Shown in pieces: positions 6,040 to 12,351 of a stretch of DNA of 16,381 bases. The translations under genes and the position numbers were made by a program. The stretch is from the NCBI GenBank assembly GCA_947632425.1, contig CANRPG010000022.1:1-16381 (forward strand). Direction: 5' to 3'. Position 1 is the stretch's first letter. Every line of letters begins with the position of its first letter. This DNA is from an uncultured Clostridia bacterium. Its GTDB lineage: Bacteria; Bacillota; Clostridia; Oscillospirales; Ruminococcaceae. Under the pieces are notes generated by a model, which had not been told where the DNA came from, searched no databases, and was given only the letters and a program-made list of their open reading frames with translations.

Positions 6040-6597
6040 GCGCTGTCGCGCAGCCTGCGGAGCCACACGTTGACCGCCATGAGTAGGTCAACATGTGCGC
6101 TGCCAAACTTTGTGCTTATCAGAATTGTAATTTTTCAGTGAGTGCGTTTGATCGCAAACATGTCTTGTCAAGAAACGAAAAGTTTTCGGTCAAGCTATTT
6201 TTTACTATTGCTTCGCAGCTGCCAAGGCTTGCATGGGTCGCAGCGTTCCATTATGTAACGCCATACATTGTGAGAATTTCATAGCAAGTAAAATGTGCAA
6301 AAGTATCAGCACACTCAAAATGAAAAGATAACAAAAATTCAGTGGGGCGGTGAACGAAAAAAGCCCGTAAAATCGCAAGGTGTGCGCCGCCGACCGTTTT
6401 TGGCGGCGAGGGATTTTAGATATGCGCTAATTAAACTAAACGGACTATGCAAAAGAATTACGGTTTCAGAATATGCGAGCTTTCGAGCATATTCTGAAAT
6501 AGCCGCCCCACTTTCGGCGGCTAAGTAATTCTTTCAAGTGGCTTGGAGGCTAAAGCCGACAAGACACTGAGCTCCATGCAGGCTTGCGCGTAAGCGC
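6040..6597. repeat. Composite MITE-like element with an internal insertion
   Basis: Inverted copies of the GC-rich palindromic tip bound this segment (6040-6063 and 6571-6597). Inside, in order: a TTGACC/GGTCAA hairpin flanked by CACACG and TGTG (6064-6097); a degraded TTGTCAAGAAACGAAAAG plus TTTTCGGTCAAGC stretch (6166-6196); and GCGTTCC...AACGCC through CAGTGGGGCGGTGAAC (6242-6357). These align in the same order with the element at 9679-10072. About 213 bases (6357-6570) with strong secondary structure are then present here and absent there. Small open frames in it have no ribosome binding site and no recognisable product. This accounts for most of the gene-free stretch 5714-6608. Confidence 0.65.
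6368..6534. other. Candidate structured RNA or DNA with three-way junction
   Basis: First part: outer stem TAAAATC/GATTTTA (6368-6374 with 6412-6418) around CGCCGCC/GGCGGCG (6385-6391 with 6402-6408). Second part: a 10-bp stem AAAGAATTAC/GTAATTCTTT (6452-6461 with 6525-6534) closes two arms, a perfect 13-bp hairpin (6464-6476 with 6487-6499) and a perfect 8-bp hairpin TAGCCGCC/GGCGGCTA (6500-6507 with 6516-6523), with almost no unpaired bases at the junction. It lies in the portion inserted into the composite repeat. The transcribed strand is unknown; the minus-strand permease operon has no other clear terminator and would read through it. Confidence 0.55.
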
Positions 6598-6608
6598 AAA
6601 ATCAGACA

Positions 6609-7829
6609 TTATTCAATACTGTTTGCTGCGAGACGTTTTTTGCGCAGAATGACCGACGGCACCGCTCCGAACGACAGCACCGCAAAAGCTATCACAGCGG
6701 CGGTAGCGAAAACGTTGTTCGCGCCTATGACAAACCCCAGCTCGTTTGCGAAAGAATTTGCTATGCCGATCTTCAGCACAGCCGCGGCGAGTGCAAGCGC
6801 GGCTATTGACGACACAAGCGCGGTAAGGCAGCTTATCATCAGGCAGTCAAGCGACGTCGCGCCGCTGAGGTACAGCGCCTTGAATTTCTTCATCTGCCGC
6901 GCGCTTATCATCGCCGACGAGCACACCACGCCGACTATAGTGACCACCAGTATGCAAGCCACTATCGGAAGCATTTTGTAAAAATCTTCGCTGCGGTAAA
7001 TTTCCCCTTTGCGCCTGATCTGCTCAAAGCTGATAAGCCAGCCGGGTTCGTCGCAGTTGGCGGCGGTAAGAACTTGCTCGTTGTATGCCCTGTCCTGCGG
7101 TGAGAGCGGCTCGTCAAAAGCTATCAGCATTTTTCCGCTGCGGTAAAGTACGCCGTTCTCTATGCACTCTTTAAGCAGCGAAAAAGGCGCGATTATTTCG
7201 GTGTATTCCATGTACTGTGTATCATCACCGCCGAAATCTTTTGAAAACGAGTACGCCTGATAAAGCTGCTCAACGCTCATTTCGGCATCTATCATAGAAT
7301 AGTCGGGCAGGTACGTTTTATCGGACAGCACGCCCGAAATTTTTATCTTTACGCCGTCAACATCTACCTCATCGCCTGCTTTGATACCTATGTTGTTTTT
7401 GGTAACAAGGCAGGCGTTTTTGCTGTGTTTTCCCTCTTCCAGCGGCAGCGAAAGAGCGTTGAAAACTGTGTCATCTATTACCCTGATGTTTATGCCCTTA
7501 TCTTCAAGAGTACCATGATAAAAGCAATACAGTTTGTAACTTCCTTTCAGCTTCGCCAGCGTTTCCTGCAAGATATCATCGTTGGTTTTTATCGTATCGC
7601 CGTTTTCATCGCTGATGCCGCCCGACGCATACGGCTGCATAAAATAATAGCCGTCGTGCGAGATGATATTTTCATACGGCGCGTAAAGAACATCGCGACT
7701 GTTGAGGTTCGCAATAAGAATGTTTTCTGCCAGCAGCAAGAACGCAAGCTGTAATATCATCAGTATGTAGAGGCGCGCGTGCTTCGCGAAAAACATCAGG
7801 CTGTATTTTATGTATGCAAAGATTTTCAT
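6609..7829 (-). CDS. FtsX/MacB-like ABC permease subunit
   Basis: A 406-aa membrane protein with the FtsX/MacB layout: one N-terminal helix (about residues 17-40), a large extracytoplasmic domain (about 42-280), then three helices near the C-terminus (about 286-308, 333-355, 368-393) with the loop ARQMKKFKALYLSGATSLDC that normally contacts the ATPase. Such permeases form dimers that move lipids or peptides, or transmit force across the membrane rather than carrying small solutes. It overlaps the upstream permease gene by 4 bases (ATGA), giving coupled translation and suggesting a heterodimer. No ATP-binding subunit is adjacent. No convincing terminator follows the stop; a palindromic tip of a dispersed repeat begins about 10 bases beyond it. 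Confidence 0.8.
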   Translation of the reverse strand: MKIFAYIKYSLMFFAKHARLYILMILQLAFLLLAENILIANLNSRDVLYAPYENIISHDGYYFMQPYASGGISDENGDTIKTNDDILQETLAKLKGSYKLYCFYHGTLEDKGINIRVIDDTVFNALSLPLEEGKHSKNACLVTKNNIGIKAGDEVDVDGVKIKISGVLSDKTYLPDYSMIDAEMSVEQLYQAYSFSKDFGGDDTQYMEYTEIIAPFSLLKECIENGVLYRSGKMLIAFDEPLSPQDRAYNEQVLTAANCDEPGWLISFEQIRRKGEIYRSEDFYKMLPIVACILVVTIVGVVCSSAMISARQMKKFKALYLSGATSLDCLMISCLTALVSSIAALALAAAVLKIGIANSFANELGFVIGANNVFATAAVIAFAVLSFGAVPSVILRKKRLAANSIE

Positions 7830-8887
7830 AGCTGCTTCCTTTCTTCCGCGATAGGAATACGAGTGTATTTAATTGTACTGAAAGACATTACTATAAATGT
7901 GATCAACACATACGCGCAAAGCACGCACACGTACATTTTTGCGTTATACACGCCGTCAATACTAGGATAAAACGAGAGCAGAATATTTTTCAGCAGGTAC
8001 TCAAAAACAAGATATGCCGCAGCAAAACCTGCCGCCATATACGCCGCCGCTTCCATAATGCACACCGCAAAACAATCGCTGCTTTTCGCGCCGCAGATCT
8101 TATATATCGCAAACTGCTTTCGCCTGCTTTCATTTATGTAGCTGTAGCAAATGCCGCAGCTGTGCGCCGCAATAACCAGCATAACCGCCGAAAGCGCCAC
8201 CTGCGTGTTGTTCATCTGCACATCTAAAAGCTCGAGATTTTCCGGCTCCGCAATATTTATCGGATCGAAAAGCATTGTGATCCTGTCGGTAATAGCCTTG
8301 CACTCTTTGTAGGTCGGCTGGTGCTGTAGCTCTATCTGAATGTCGCACGGCACAACACTTTGCGGCGTGTTTTCACCCACCGGGAAGCATATCGCGGAAG
8401 TCTTTGACGGCGCGGCGATGCGGTAGTTTGTGCCGTCTATATTTATGTGATCACCCGTGCTGTAGCCGTCCAGAGTGGCAACTATATCATAGGGCTGATA
8501 GTCGCTTCCCGTTATTCCGTTGTAAAAAACGCTTGCCGACAGATATTCGCCGCCCATTTTTATCCGCCCGTGGACTAAAATATTCGCCTTGTTGTTTTCA
8601 AAAAGCTCTTTAATGCTATCCAGACCCTTTTGAAATTGATCATATCGCATACCGTCGCCGAACTTTTCTTCGTCGCTCACCGAGTCGTCGTACACATTTA
8701 TAAACTCCGCGTAAATACACCTGCTTTCAAACGATGCTTCTTTGTATTTTGTGAACGCGTTGTAAATAAGTCCGCAGCACACGAACACGCAGAGAAGCGA
8801 TATTATCTGCGTAAGAAATATGAGTAAATAAATGTACGGTTTCGCACGCAAAGAATTTTTCATCGTATACAAAAGCTGTGAAAACAT
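7826..8887 (-). CDS. FtsX-like ABC permease subunit, partner
   Basis: A 353-aa membrane protein with the same plan as its downstream partner: N-terminal helix (about 18-42), extracytoplasmic domain (about 45-225), and three C-terminal helices (about 228-248, 273-300, 315-338). The loop between the first two C-terminal helices, ESRRKQFAIYKICGAKSSDC, is the typical FtsX coupling region (RRKQxxxxKxxGA). The ATG has AGGAGG seven bases upstream and a near-consensus promoter farther up. The two genes are coupled by an ATGA overlap and probably encode a heterodimer. Substrate unknown; an ATPase must be supplied from elsewhere if the complex is functional. Confidence 0.8.
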   Translation of the reverse strand: MFSQLLYTMKNSLRAKPYIYLLIFLTQIISLLCVFVCCGLIYNAFTKYKEASFESRCIYAEFINVYDDSVSDEEKFGDGMRYDQFQKGLDSIKELFENNKANILVHGRIKMGGEYLSASVFYNGITGSDYQPYDIVATLDGYSTGDHINIDGTNYRIAAPSKTSAICFPVGENTPQSVVPCDIQIELQHQPTYKECKAITDRITMLFDPINIAEPENLELLDVQMNNTQVALSAVMLVIAAHSCGICYSYINESRRKQFAIYKICGAKSSDCFAVCIMEAAAYMAAGFAAAYLVFEYLLKNILLSFYPSIDGVYNAKMYVCVLCAYVLITFIVMSFSTIKYTRIPIAEERKQL

Positions 8888-8914
8888 AGCCGCGCCTCCT
8901 GTCTTTTTTATTTT

Positions 8915-8943
8915 ATTATAATACGGCAGTGCGGCGCGGTCAA
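8915..8943 (-). promoter_or_regulatory. Sigma-A promoter of the permease pair
   Basis: On the minus strand TTGACC (8938-8943), 17-base GC-rich spacer, TATAAT (8915-8920). The AGGAGG site and the ATG follow within 30 bases. It diverges from the CarD gene; the 269 bases between the two start codons hold only the two promoters and AT-rich sequence. Confidence 0.85.
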
Positions 8944-9079
8944 CAAAATTTGGAATTTTTTAAGAATGCTTTAAGAAAAAAATAAGCCCTTTGCAAAAAA
9001 GCTTTCCAAGGCAGCCCCTTTTGCGCAAAATTATTACTAACGCCTGCTGAAAAAAGACGTTTTTTCGGTAAAATTGCCT

Positions 9080-9109
9080 ATGTCATCTTTACGCAAAATG
9101 TGGTATAAT
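9080..9109 (+). promoter_or_regulatory. Promoter of the CarD-family gene
   Basis: TATAAT at 9104-9109 with extended -10 TGG; a weak -35 ATGTCA at 9080-9085 with 18-base spacing. A second TATAAT (9134-9139) is too close to the ribosome binding site to be likely. Confidence 0.6.
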
Positions 9110-9156
9110 ATTATTAGGAAAATAATGATCTGATATAATGCGAAAGGAGCGTATGT

Positions 9157-9666
9157 ATGCTGACAACAGGAGATTATGTTTTGTACGGCGGTGTAGGCGT
9201 GTGCGAGATAGCCGCGTTTGAAACGCAGAGCTTTGACGGCAAGAACACCGAGGAATACTGCAAGCTTGTGCCGCTTTTCGGCGCGAGCCTTGAATACTAT
9301 CTGCCGTCGTCAATACTGGAGAGCACGGTGAGGAGCCTGCTTTCCAAAAACGAGATACTGAACGTTATAAACAATATGCCCAACACCGACAGCCTAAAAA
9401 TTACCGACAGCAGGGCAAAGAAGCACATCTTCAACCTGATACTGAAAAGCGGCGACTACAGCCGCATAGTGCCGATGATAAAAATGCTGCACGATGAAAA
9501 GCAGGCGCGCCTTTCAAACGGCAGGCGGCTGACGTTCTCTGACGAAAAGGCGATGCACGACGCGCAGGAGCTTATGTGTCAGGAGTTTTCGGTGGTGCTG
9601 GACATCGACAAGAGCGCAGTTCCGCAGTATATTGAGAATACTCTGCGTGCTTCGGCTGCGAGTTAA
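9157..9666 (+). CDS. CarD/CdnL-family RNA polymerase-binding protein
   Basis: A 169-aa cytoplasmic protein. The N-terminus (GDYVLYGGVGVCEIAAFE, residues 5-22) and the following LVPLFGASLEYYLP region match the CarD/TRCF RNA polymerase-interaction domain, a Tudor-like fold that binds the polymerase beta subunit. The rest (about 65-165) is helical, as in CarD, with HIFNLILKSGDYSRIVPMIKML and SFSDEKAMHDAQELMCQEFS-like segments typical of the C-terminal DNA-contacting domain. Such proteins stabilise open promoter complexes. AAGGAG sits 7 bases before the ATG; the nearby ATG at 9153 is in another frame. It stands alone between a divergent permease operon and a hairpin-rich repeat. Confidence 0.88.
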   Translation: MLTTGDYVLYGGVGVCEIAAFETQSFDGKNTEEYCKLVPLFGASLEYYLPSSILESTVRSLLSKNEILNVINNMPNTDSLKITDSRAKKHIFNLILKSGDYSRIVPMIKMLHDEKQARLSNGRRLTFSDEKAMHDAQELMCQEFSVVLDIDKSAVPQYIENTLRASAAS

Positions 9667-9678
9667 GCAAAAATATTT

Positions 9679-10072
9679 CGCGCTGTCGCGCAAGCCTGCG
9701 GAGCGCACACAACGCCCCACAGTACGCAAAATTTTAAATTCTTGTCAAGAAAAGAAAAGTTTTCGGTCAAGCCTTTTTCAAAAGGCTTGCAGGGCGTGGG
9801 GCAGAGCCCCACAAAAAACACGATAAGCGCTCTGAGAGGGGTGAATACTAAAACAGTCCTGTGGACTGTTTTAGTAGAGGGGAGGCTCTGCAAGAGAGAG
9901 CCTCCCCTTGTTGTAGCGCATTGCTCTTTTTTCGCGTTCCATTCTGGAACGCCGTACTAAGTGAAAAATTCATAACAATTAAATTGCGCAAACTTATCAG
10001 CACACTCAAAATGAGAAGAAAACCAAATTACAGTGGGGCGTTCAACAGCTCCGCAGGCTTGCGCGTAAGCGC
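9679..10072. mobile_element. 394-bp MITE-like hairpin-rich element
   Basis: The ends are inverted copies of about 45 bases sharing CGCGCAAGCCTGCGGAGC and, further in, AACGCCCCAC. Inside lies a chain of near-perfect hairpins: CAAGCCTTTT/AAAAGGCTTG (9768-9789), GTGGGGC-AGA-GCCCCAC (9796-9812), a 13-bp stem around CTGTG (9846-9876), GGGGAGGCTCT/AGAGCCTCCCC (9879-9907) and GCGTTCC/GGAACGC (9934-9952). It encodes no credible protein and begins 12 bases after the CarD stop. Related partial copies are at 3329-3432 and 6040-6597. No clear target duplication; GCAAAAA occurs on both sides (9667 and 10071) but could be fortuitous. Confidence 0.65.
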
Positions 10073-10078
10073 AAAAAC

Positions 10079-10107
10079 AAGACCGCACTTTCGGGTACGG
10101 TCTTTTT
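10079..10107. terminator. Terminator of the proC/DUF624 operon
   Basis: AAGACCG/CGGTCTT with a 12-base loop. On the minus strand it is followed by GTTTTTG, just after the DUF624 gene; on the plus strand by TTTTGTTT, so it may also stop transcripts leaving the repeat. Confidence 0.75.
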
Positions 10108-10113
10108 GTTTGC

Positions 10114-11001
10114 CTATGATATTCGTTTGCCGCCGCCTTTGCTCTTTGGCGTGCTTTTCGGTCTGCTGTTTCTTTTGCGCTGCTCCTTGCTTGCCTTTAT
10201 AGGCTGTTCTTTGCCGCCTTTGTCCTCAAAAATAGCATCGTCGCCCGTGGCAGGGCGCAGGTAGTCAAACTCGGGGTTCTTCTCGCCCTTTGAATCATAG
10301 TAAGGCTGTATAACATACTTTCTGATTATCGGATAGCAGTTGTATGAAATAGTGAACGCACTGCCCGAGAATATCAGCGCGCTTATTATAACAAGGTCTA
10401 TTATCAGCCCGATGTTCGACGCGCTCAAAAGTATCAGGAACATCACCACCAGCAGCGCAACTATCGAAAAGAACGAAATAAGCGTTTTTTTCATGCCTAT
10501 GCTCGCCAGCAGAAATGAGTTTTTCACTATCTGCTTCAGCTTCAGGTTAGTGGAAACTATCAGCAGGTAGATATAAAAATGCATGATGTAAATTATCAGC
10601 ATAAGGCTTATCGAAAGCACGACAAGTATTTTCGCCCACGGGTACACCTTTGACATATTGTAGTAAAACACTATCATGTACGGCAGCCATATCATCAGCA
10701 GAAGGTCTATTATACCCGTCACAAACGACTGCTTGAAACTGCTCTTGAATGTTTTCCAGAATTCGTGGAACATAAAGCAGCTGCGCTCCTGCGAGTAGTT
10801 GCGCGTTACCTTGAAAAGCGCCGCCGTGGCAGGCCCGAATGTTAATATAGGTATGCAGAACACTATATACAGCAGATTCAGAAACACAAGATCCCAGAAG
10901 TGCCTGCCGAAAACCTCGAAGAATTTTACTATGCCGCGCTTTTCCTGCGGCATTTTCGGTATGCCCGGCCCTGCGTTTGAGTAGTTTGGAAACAGTCCCA
11001 T
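10114..11001 (-). CDS. DUF624 (YesL-like) membrane protein
   Basis: A 295-aa membrane protein of the DUF624/YesL family. The recognisable block is FLNLLYIVFCIPILTFGPATAALFKVTR (about 40-67), followed by FWKTFKSSFKQSFVTGIIDLLL (about 81-102). About five hydrophobic segments run to residue 215. The C-terminus (about 235-295) is hydrophilic and ends in a strongly basic tail rich in Lys, Arg and Ser, presumably cytoplasmic. YesL-type proteins are often found near carbohydrate uptake genes, but their biochemical role is not established and the context here gives no sugar link. The gene lies 16 bases after proC with GAAAGGA before its ATG, so they are co-transcribed. Confidence 0.8.
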   Translation of the reverse strand: MGLFPNYSNAGPGIPKMPQEKRGIVKFFEVFGRHFWDLVFLNLLYIVFCIPILTFGPATAALFKVTRNYSQERSCFMFHEFWKTFKSSFKQSFVTGIIDLLLMIWLPYMIVFYYNMSKVYPWAKILVVLSISLMLIIYIMHFYIYLLIVSTNLKLKQIVKNSFLLASIGMKKTLISFFSIVALLVVMFLILLSASNIGLIIDLVIISALIFSGSAFTISYNCYPIIRKYVIQPYYDSKGEKNPEFDYLRPATGDDAIFEDKGGKEQPIKASKEQRKRNSRPKSTPKSKGGGKRIS

Positions 11002-11017
11002 TTTCTAATTCCTTTCT

Positions 11018-11818
11018 TTATTTTGAAAGCTCGTAAGCTCTTGCGGTGCAGGCTTCGCAGCATTTTTTCACGGTGTTTTCTAAACCGCCCTCACGAAGTT
11101 TTTCAAGCCCTGCGATAGTCGTTCCGCCTTTTGAAGATACCATTTGAATAAGCTCTTCAATACTCTTTCCGCTGTCGGTGATCATCTTCGCAGAGCCCGT
11201 GAGCGACTTAGCAAATAGCTTTAAAGCCGTGCCCTCGTCAATGCCTACAGATACCGCATAATCTACAAAAGCTTTTGCGTACAGATATATAAACGCAGGC
11301 GACGAGCCGTTCACAGCTATCACCTCGCGCATTTTGTCTTTCGGCAATACGGCTGTTATACCGCAAGAATCAAATATAGAGCGCACCAGCGCAAATTCGT
11401 CGTCCGTAACGCTTTCAGAGCGTGAAAGAGCTGTTGCGCCCTCGCCCAGCAGAAGCGGCGTGTTCGGCATTACCAGAACTACCTTTGCGCCGTCTATCGT
11501 CTTTTTGGCTATGTATTCGTCAGAAATTCCTGCGCATATTGAAATTATAACGCTGCCGCTCGTTACGCTTTTGGCGACTTCATTTAAAACATCGTCAAGC
11601 TGCTGCGGCTTTATAGCTAAAAATACATACTTGCATTTTTCAAAAACCTCTGCGGCACTGCGACAAATTTGCGCGCCCACCTGCTTTGCATTGCTCAACT
11701 TTTCTTTGCTTAAATCAAAAGCATATAGATCTATGCTGTCTTTGAGCGCGCTGCCTGCTATGCCTTTCATAATGGCGTAGCCCATGTTGCCTGCACCTAT
11801 AAAACCAACGTCCGTCAT
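11018..11818 (-). CDS. proC: Pyrroline-5-carboxylate reductase
   Basis: Catalyses the last step of proline synthesis, NAD(P)H-dependent reduction of 1-pyrroline-5-carboxylate, in the cytoplasm. Evidence: N-terminal Rossmann motif VGFIGAGNMGYAIMKGI, the central MPNTPLLLGEGATAL segment, and the C-terminal dimer/active-site region AFVDYAVSVGID...KSLTGSAKMI...SSKGGTTIAGLEKL, the family signature. The length of 266 aa is standard. I chose ATG at 11816-11818 because AAAGGA lies 11 bases upstream; the in-frame GTG at 11825-11827 would overlap that site. It is the first gene of a two-gene operon with the DUF624 protein. Confidence 0.95.
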   Translation of the reverse strand: MTDVGFIGAGNMGYAIMKGIAGSALKDSIDLYAFDLSKEKLSNAKQVGAQICRSAAEVFEKCKYVFLAIKPQQLDDVLNEVAKSVTSGSVIISICAGISDEYIAKKTIDGAKVVLVMPNTPLLLGEGATALSRSESVTDDEFALVRSIFDSCGITAVLPKDKMREVIAVNGSSPAFIYLYAKAFVDYAVSVGIDEGTALKLFAKSLTGSAKMITDSGKSIEELIQMVSSKGGTTIAGLEKLREGGLENTVKKCCEACTARAYELSK

Positions 11819-11854
11819 ATATAACACTGTCCTTTAGCAAAATATACAATACTT

Positions 11855-11883
11855 ATTATACTACACTTTGCCAAAAAACGCAA
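11855..11883 (-). promoter_or_regulatory. Promoter of proC
   Basis: On the minus strand TATAAT (11855-11860), with TTGCGT (11878-11883) 17 bases upstream. The -10 is perfect, the -35 is weak. Confidence 0.6.
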
Positions 11884-11892
11884 TAGCTTTTG

Positions 11893-11923
11893 AAAAATTA
11901 ACGGACGACCAAAAAGCCGTCCG
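11893..11923 (-). terminator. Terminator of spoIIID
   Basis: On the minus strand stem CGGACG/CGTCCG, followed by GTTAATTTTT. It begins 9 bases after the spoIIID stop. Confidence 0.75.
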
Positions 11924-11931
11924 CCGCAGTA

Positions 11932-12201
11932 TTATTTTGCCGCCTTTGCGGCTCTTTTCTTTTCATACTTCTCTTTGGTAGCCATACCGCCGCGGATATG
12001 CCTCAGCGCTTTATTTTCTTCCAGAACGGCTTTCACTTGCTCATAAAGCTCGCGGTCTATGCTTTCCAGCCTTTGTGAAACATCTTTATGAACAGTGCTT
12101 TTGCTTATGCCGAAACGTTTTGCAGCCGTCCTGACTGTTGCTTTATCTTTTACTATGTATTCTCCCACTACTACCGGTCGTTCCTTGTCTGTCGGAACCA
12201 T
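11932..12201 (-). CDS. spoIIID: Sporulation transcription regulator SpoIIID
   Basis: A small DNA-binding protein (89 aa) that switches mother-cell gene expression during endospore formation, repressing and activating sigma-E and sigma-K regulon genes. It matches the B. subtilis protein along its length: VGEYIVKDKATVRTAAKRFG, helix-turn-helix FGISKSTVHKDVSQRL (about residues 30-45), and the C-terminal ALRHIRGGMATKEKY block (about 65-79) with its basic tail. GGGAG lies 7 bases before the ATG. It is monocistronic and divergent from the flippase gene. Presence of this gene is strong evidence that the organism belongs to an endospore-forming lineage. In well-studied species it is transcribed by sigma-E; I could not identify a convincing sigma-E promoter here. 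Confidence 0.95.
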   Translation of the reverse strand: MVPTDKERPVVVGEYIVKDKATVRTAAKRFGISKSTVHKDVSQRLESIDRELYEQVKAVLEENKALRHIRGGMATKEKYEKKRAAKAAK

Positions 12202-12235
12202 TGTCTCACTCCCATTTCGTCTTTTTTACAATGTA

Positions 12236-12255
12236 TATGCGCATACGGCTCGTAT
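12236..12255. promoter_or_regulatory. Overlapping inverted repeats between spoIIID and flippase gene
   Basis: TATGCGCATA (12236-12245) is a perfect palindrome and overlaps ATACG-GCT-CGTAT (12243-12255). They lie in the divergent promoter region and could be an operator; this is inference from position and symmetry only. Confidence 0.3.
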
Positions 12256-12270
12256 CATTCTGAAAAACTT

Positions 12271-12300
12271 TTGCGCCTTACAAAATTCGCCTCATATACT
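12271..12300 (+). promoter_or_regulatory. Possible promoter of the flippase cluster
   Basis: TTGCGC (12271-12276), 18 bases, TATACT (12295-12300), about 50 bases before the ATG. A TTGACA at 12304-12309 has no matching -10 box. Confidence 0.4.
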
Positions 12301-12351
12301 CTCTTGACAAGCATAAAGATATTACAGACGGCAAATGAAAGGACGGGTGTC

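Noticed and set aside
5859..6528. Three small plus-strand open frames
   Set aside because: They lie in dispersed repeats and hairpins, lack ribosome binding sites, and show no recognisable protein features.
9667..9960. Small frames after the CarD gene
   Set aside because: They are created by perfect hairpins in the repeat element and have no ribosome binding sites.
11819..11827. GTG start for proC three codons upstream
   Set aside because: It would sit almost on the AAAGGA site; the ATG at 11816-11818 has workable spacing and begins the conserved N-terminus.
12210..12275. Sigma-E promoter for spoIIID
   Set aside because: An ATA and a CATATACA-like box are present on the minus strand, but the spacing is too short and the -10 match is poor; I could not support it.
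12088..12351. Upstream in-frame extension of the flippase gene
   Set aside because: It overlaps spoIIID on the other strand and the divergent promoter region, has no ribosome binding site, and the family N-terminus begins at the ATG at 12352.
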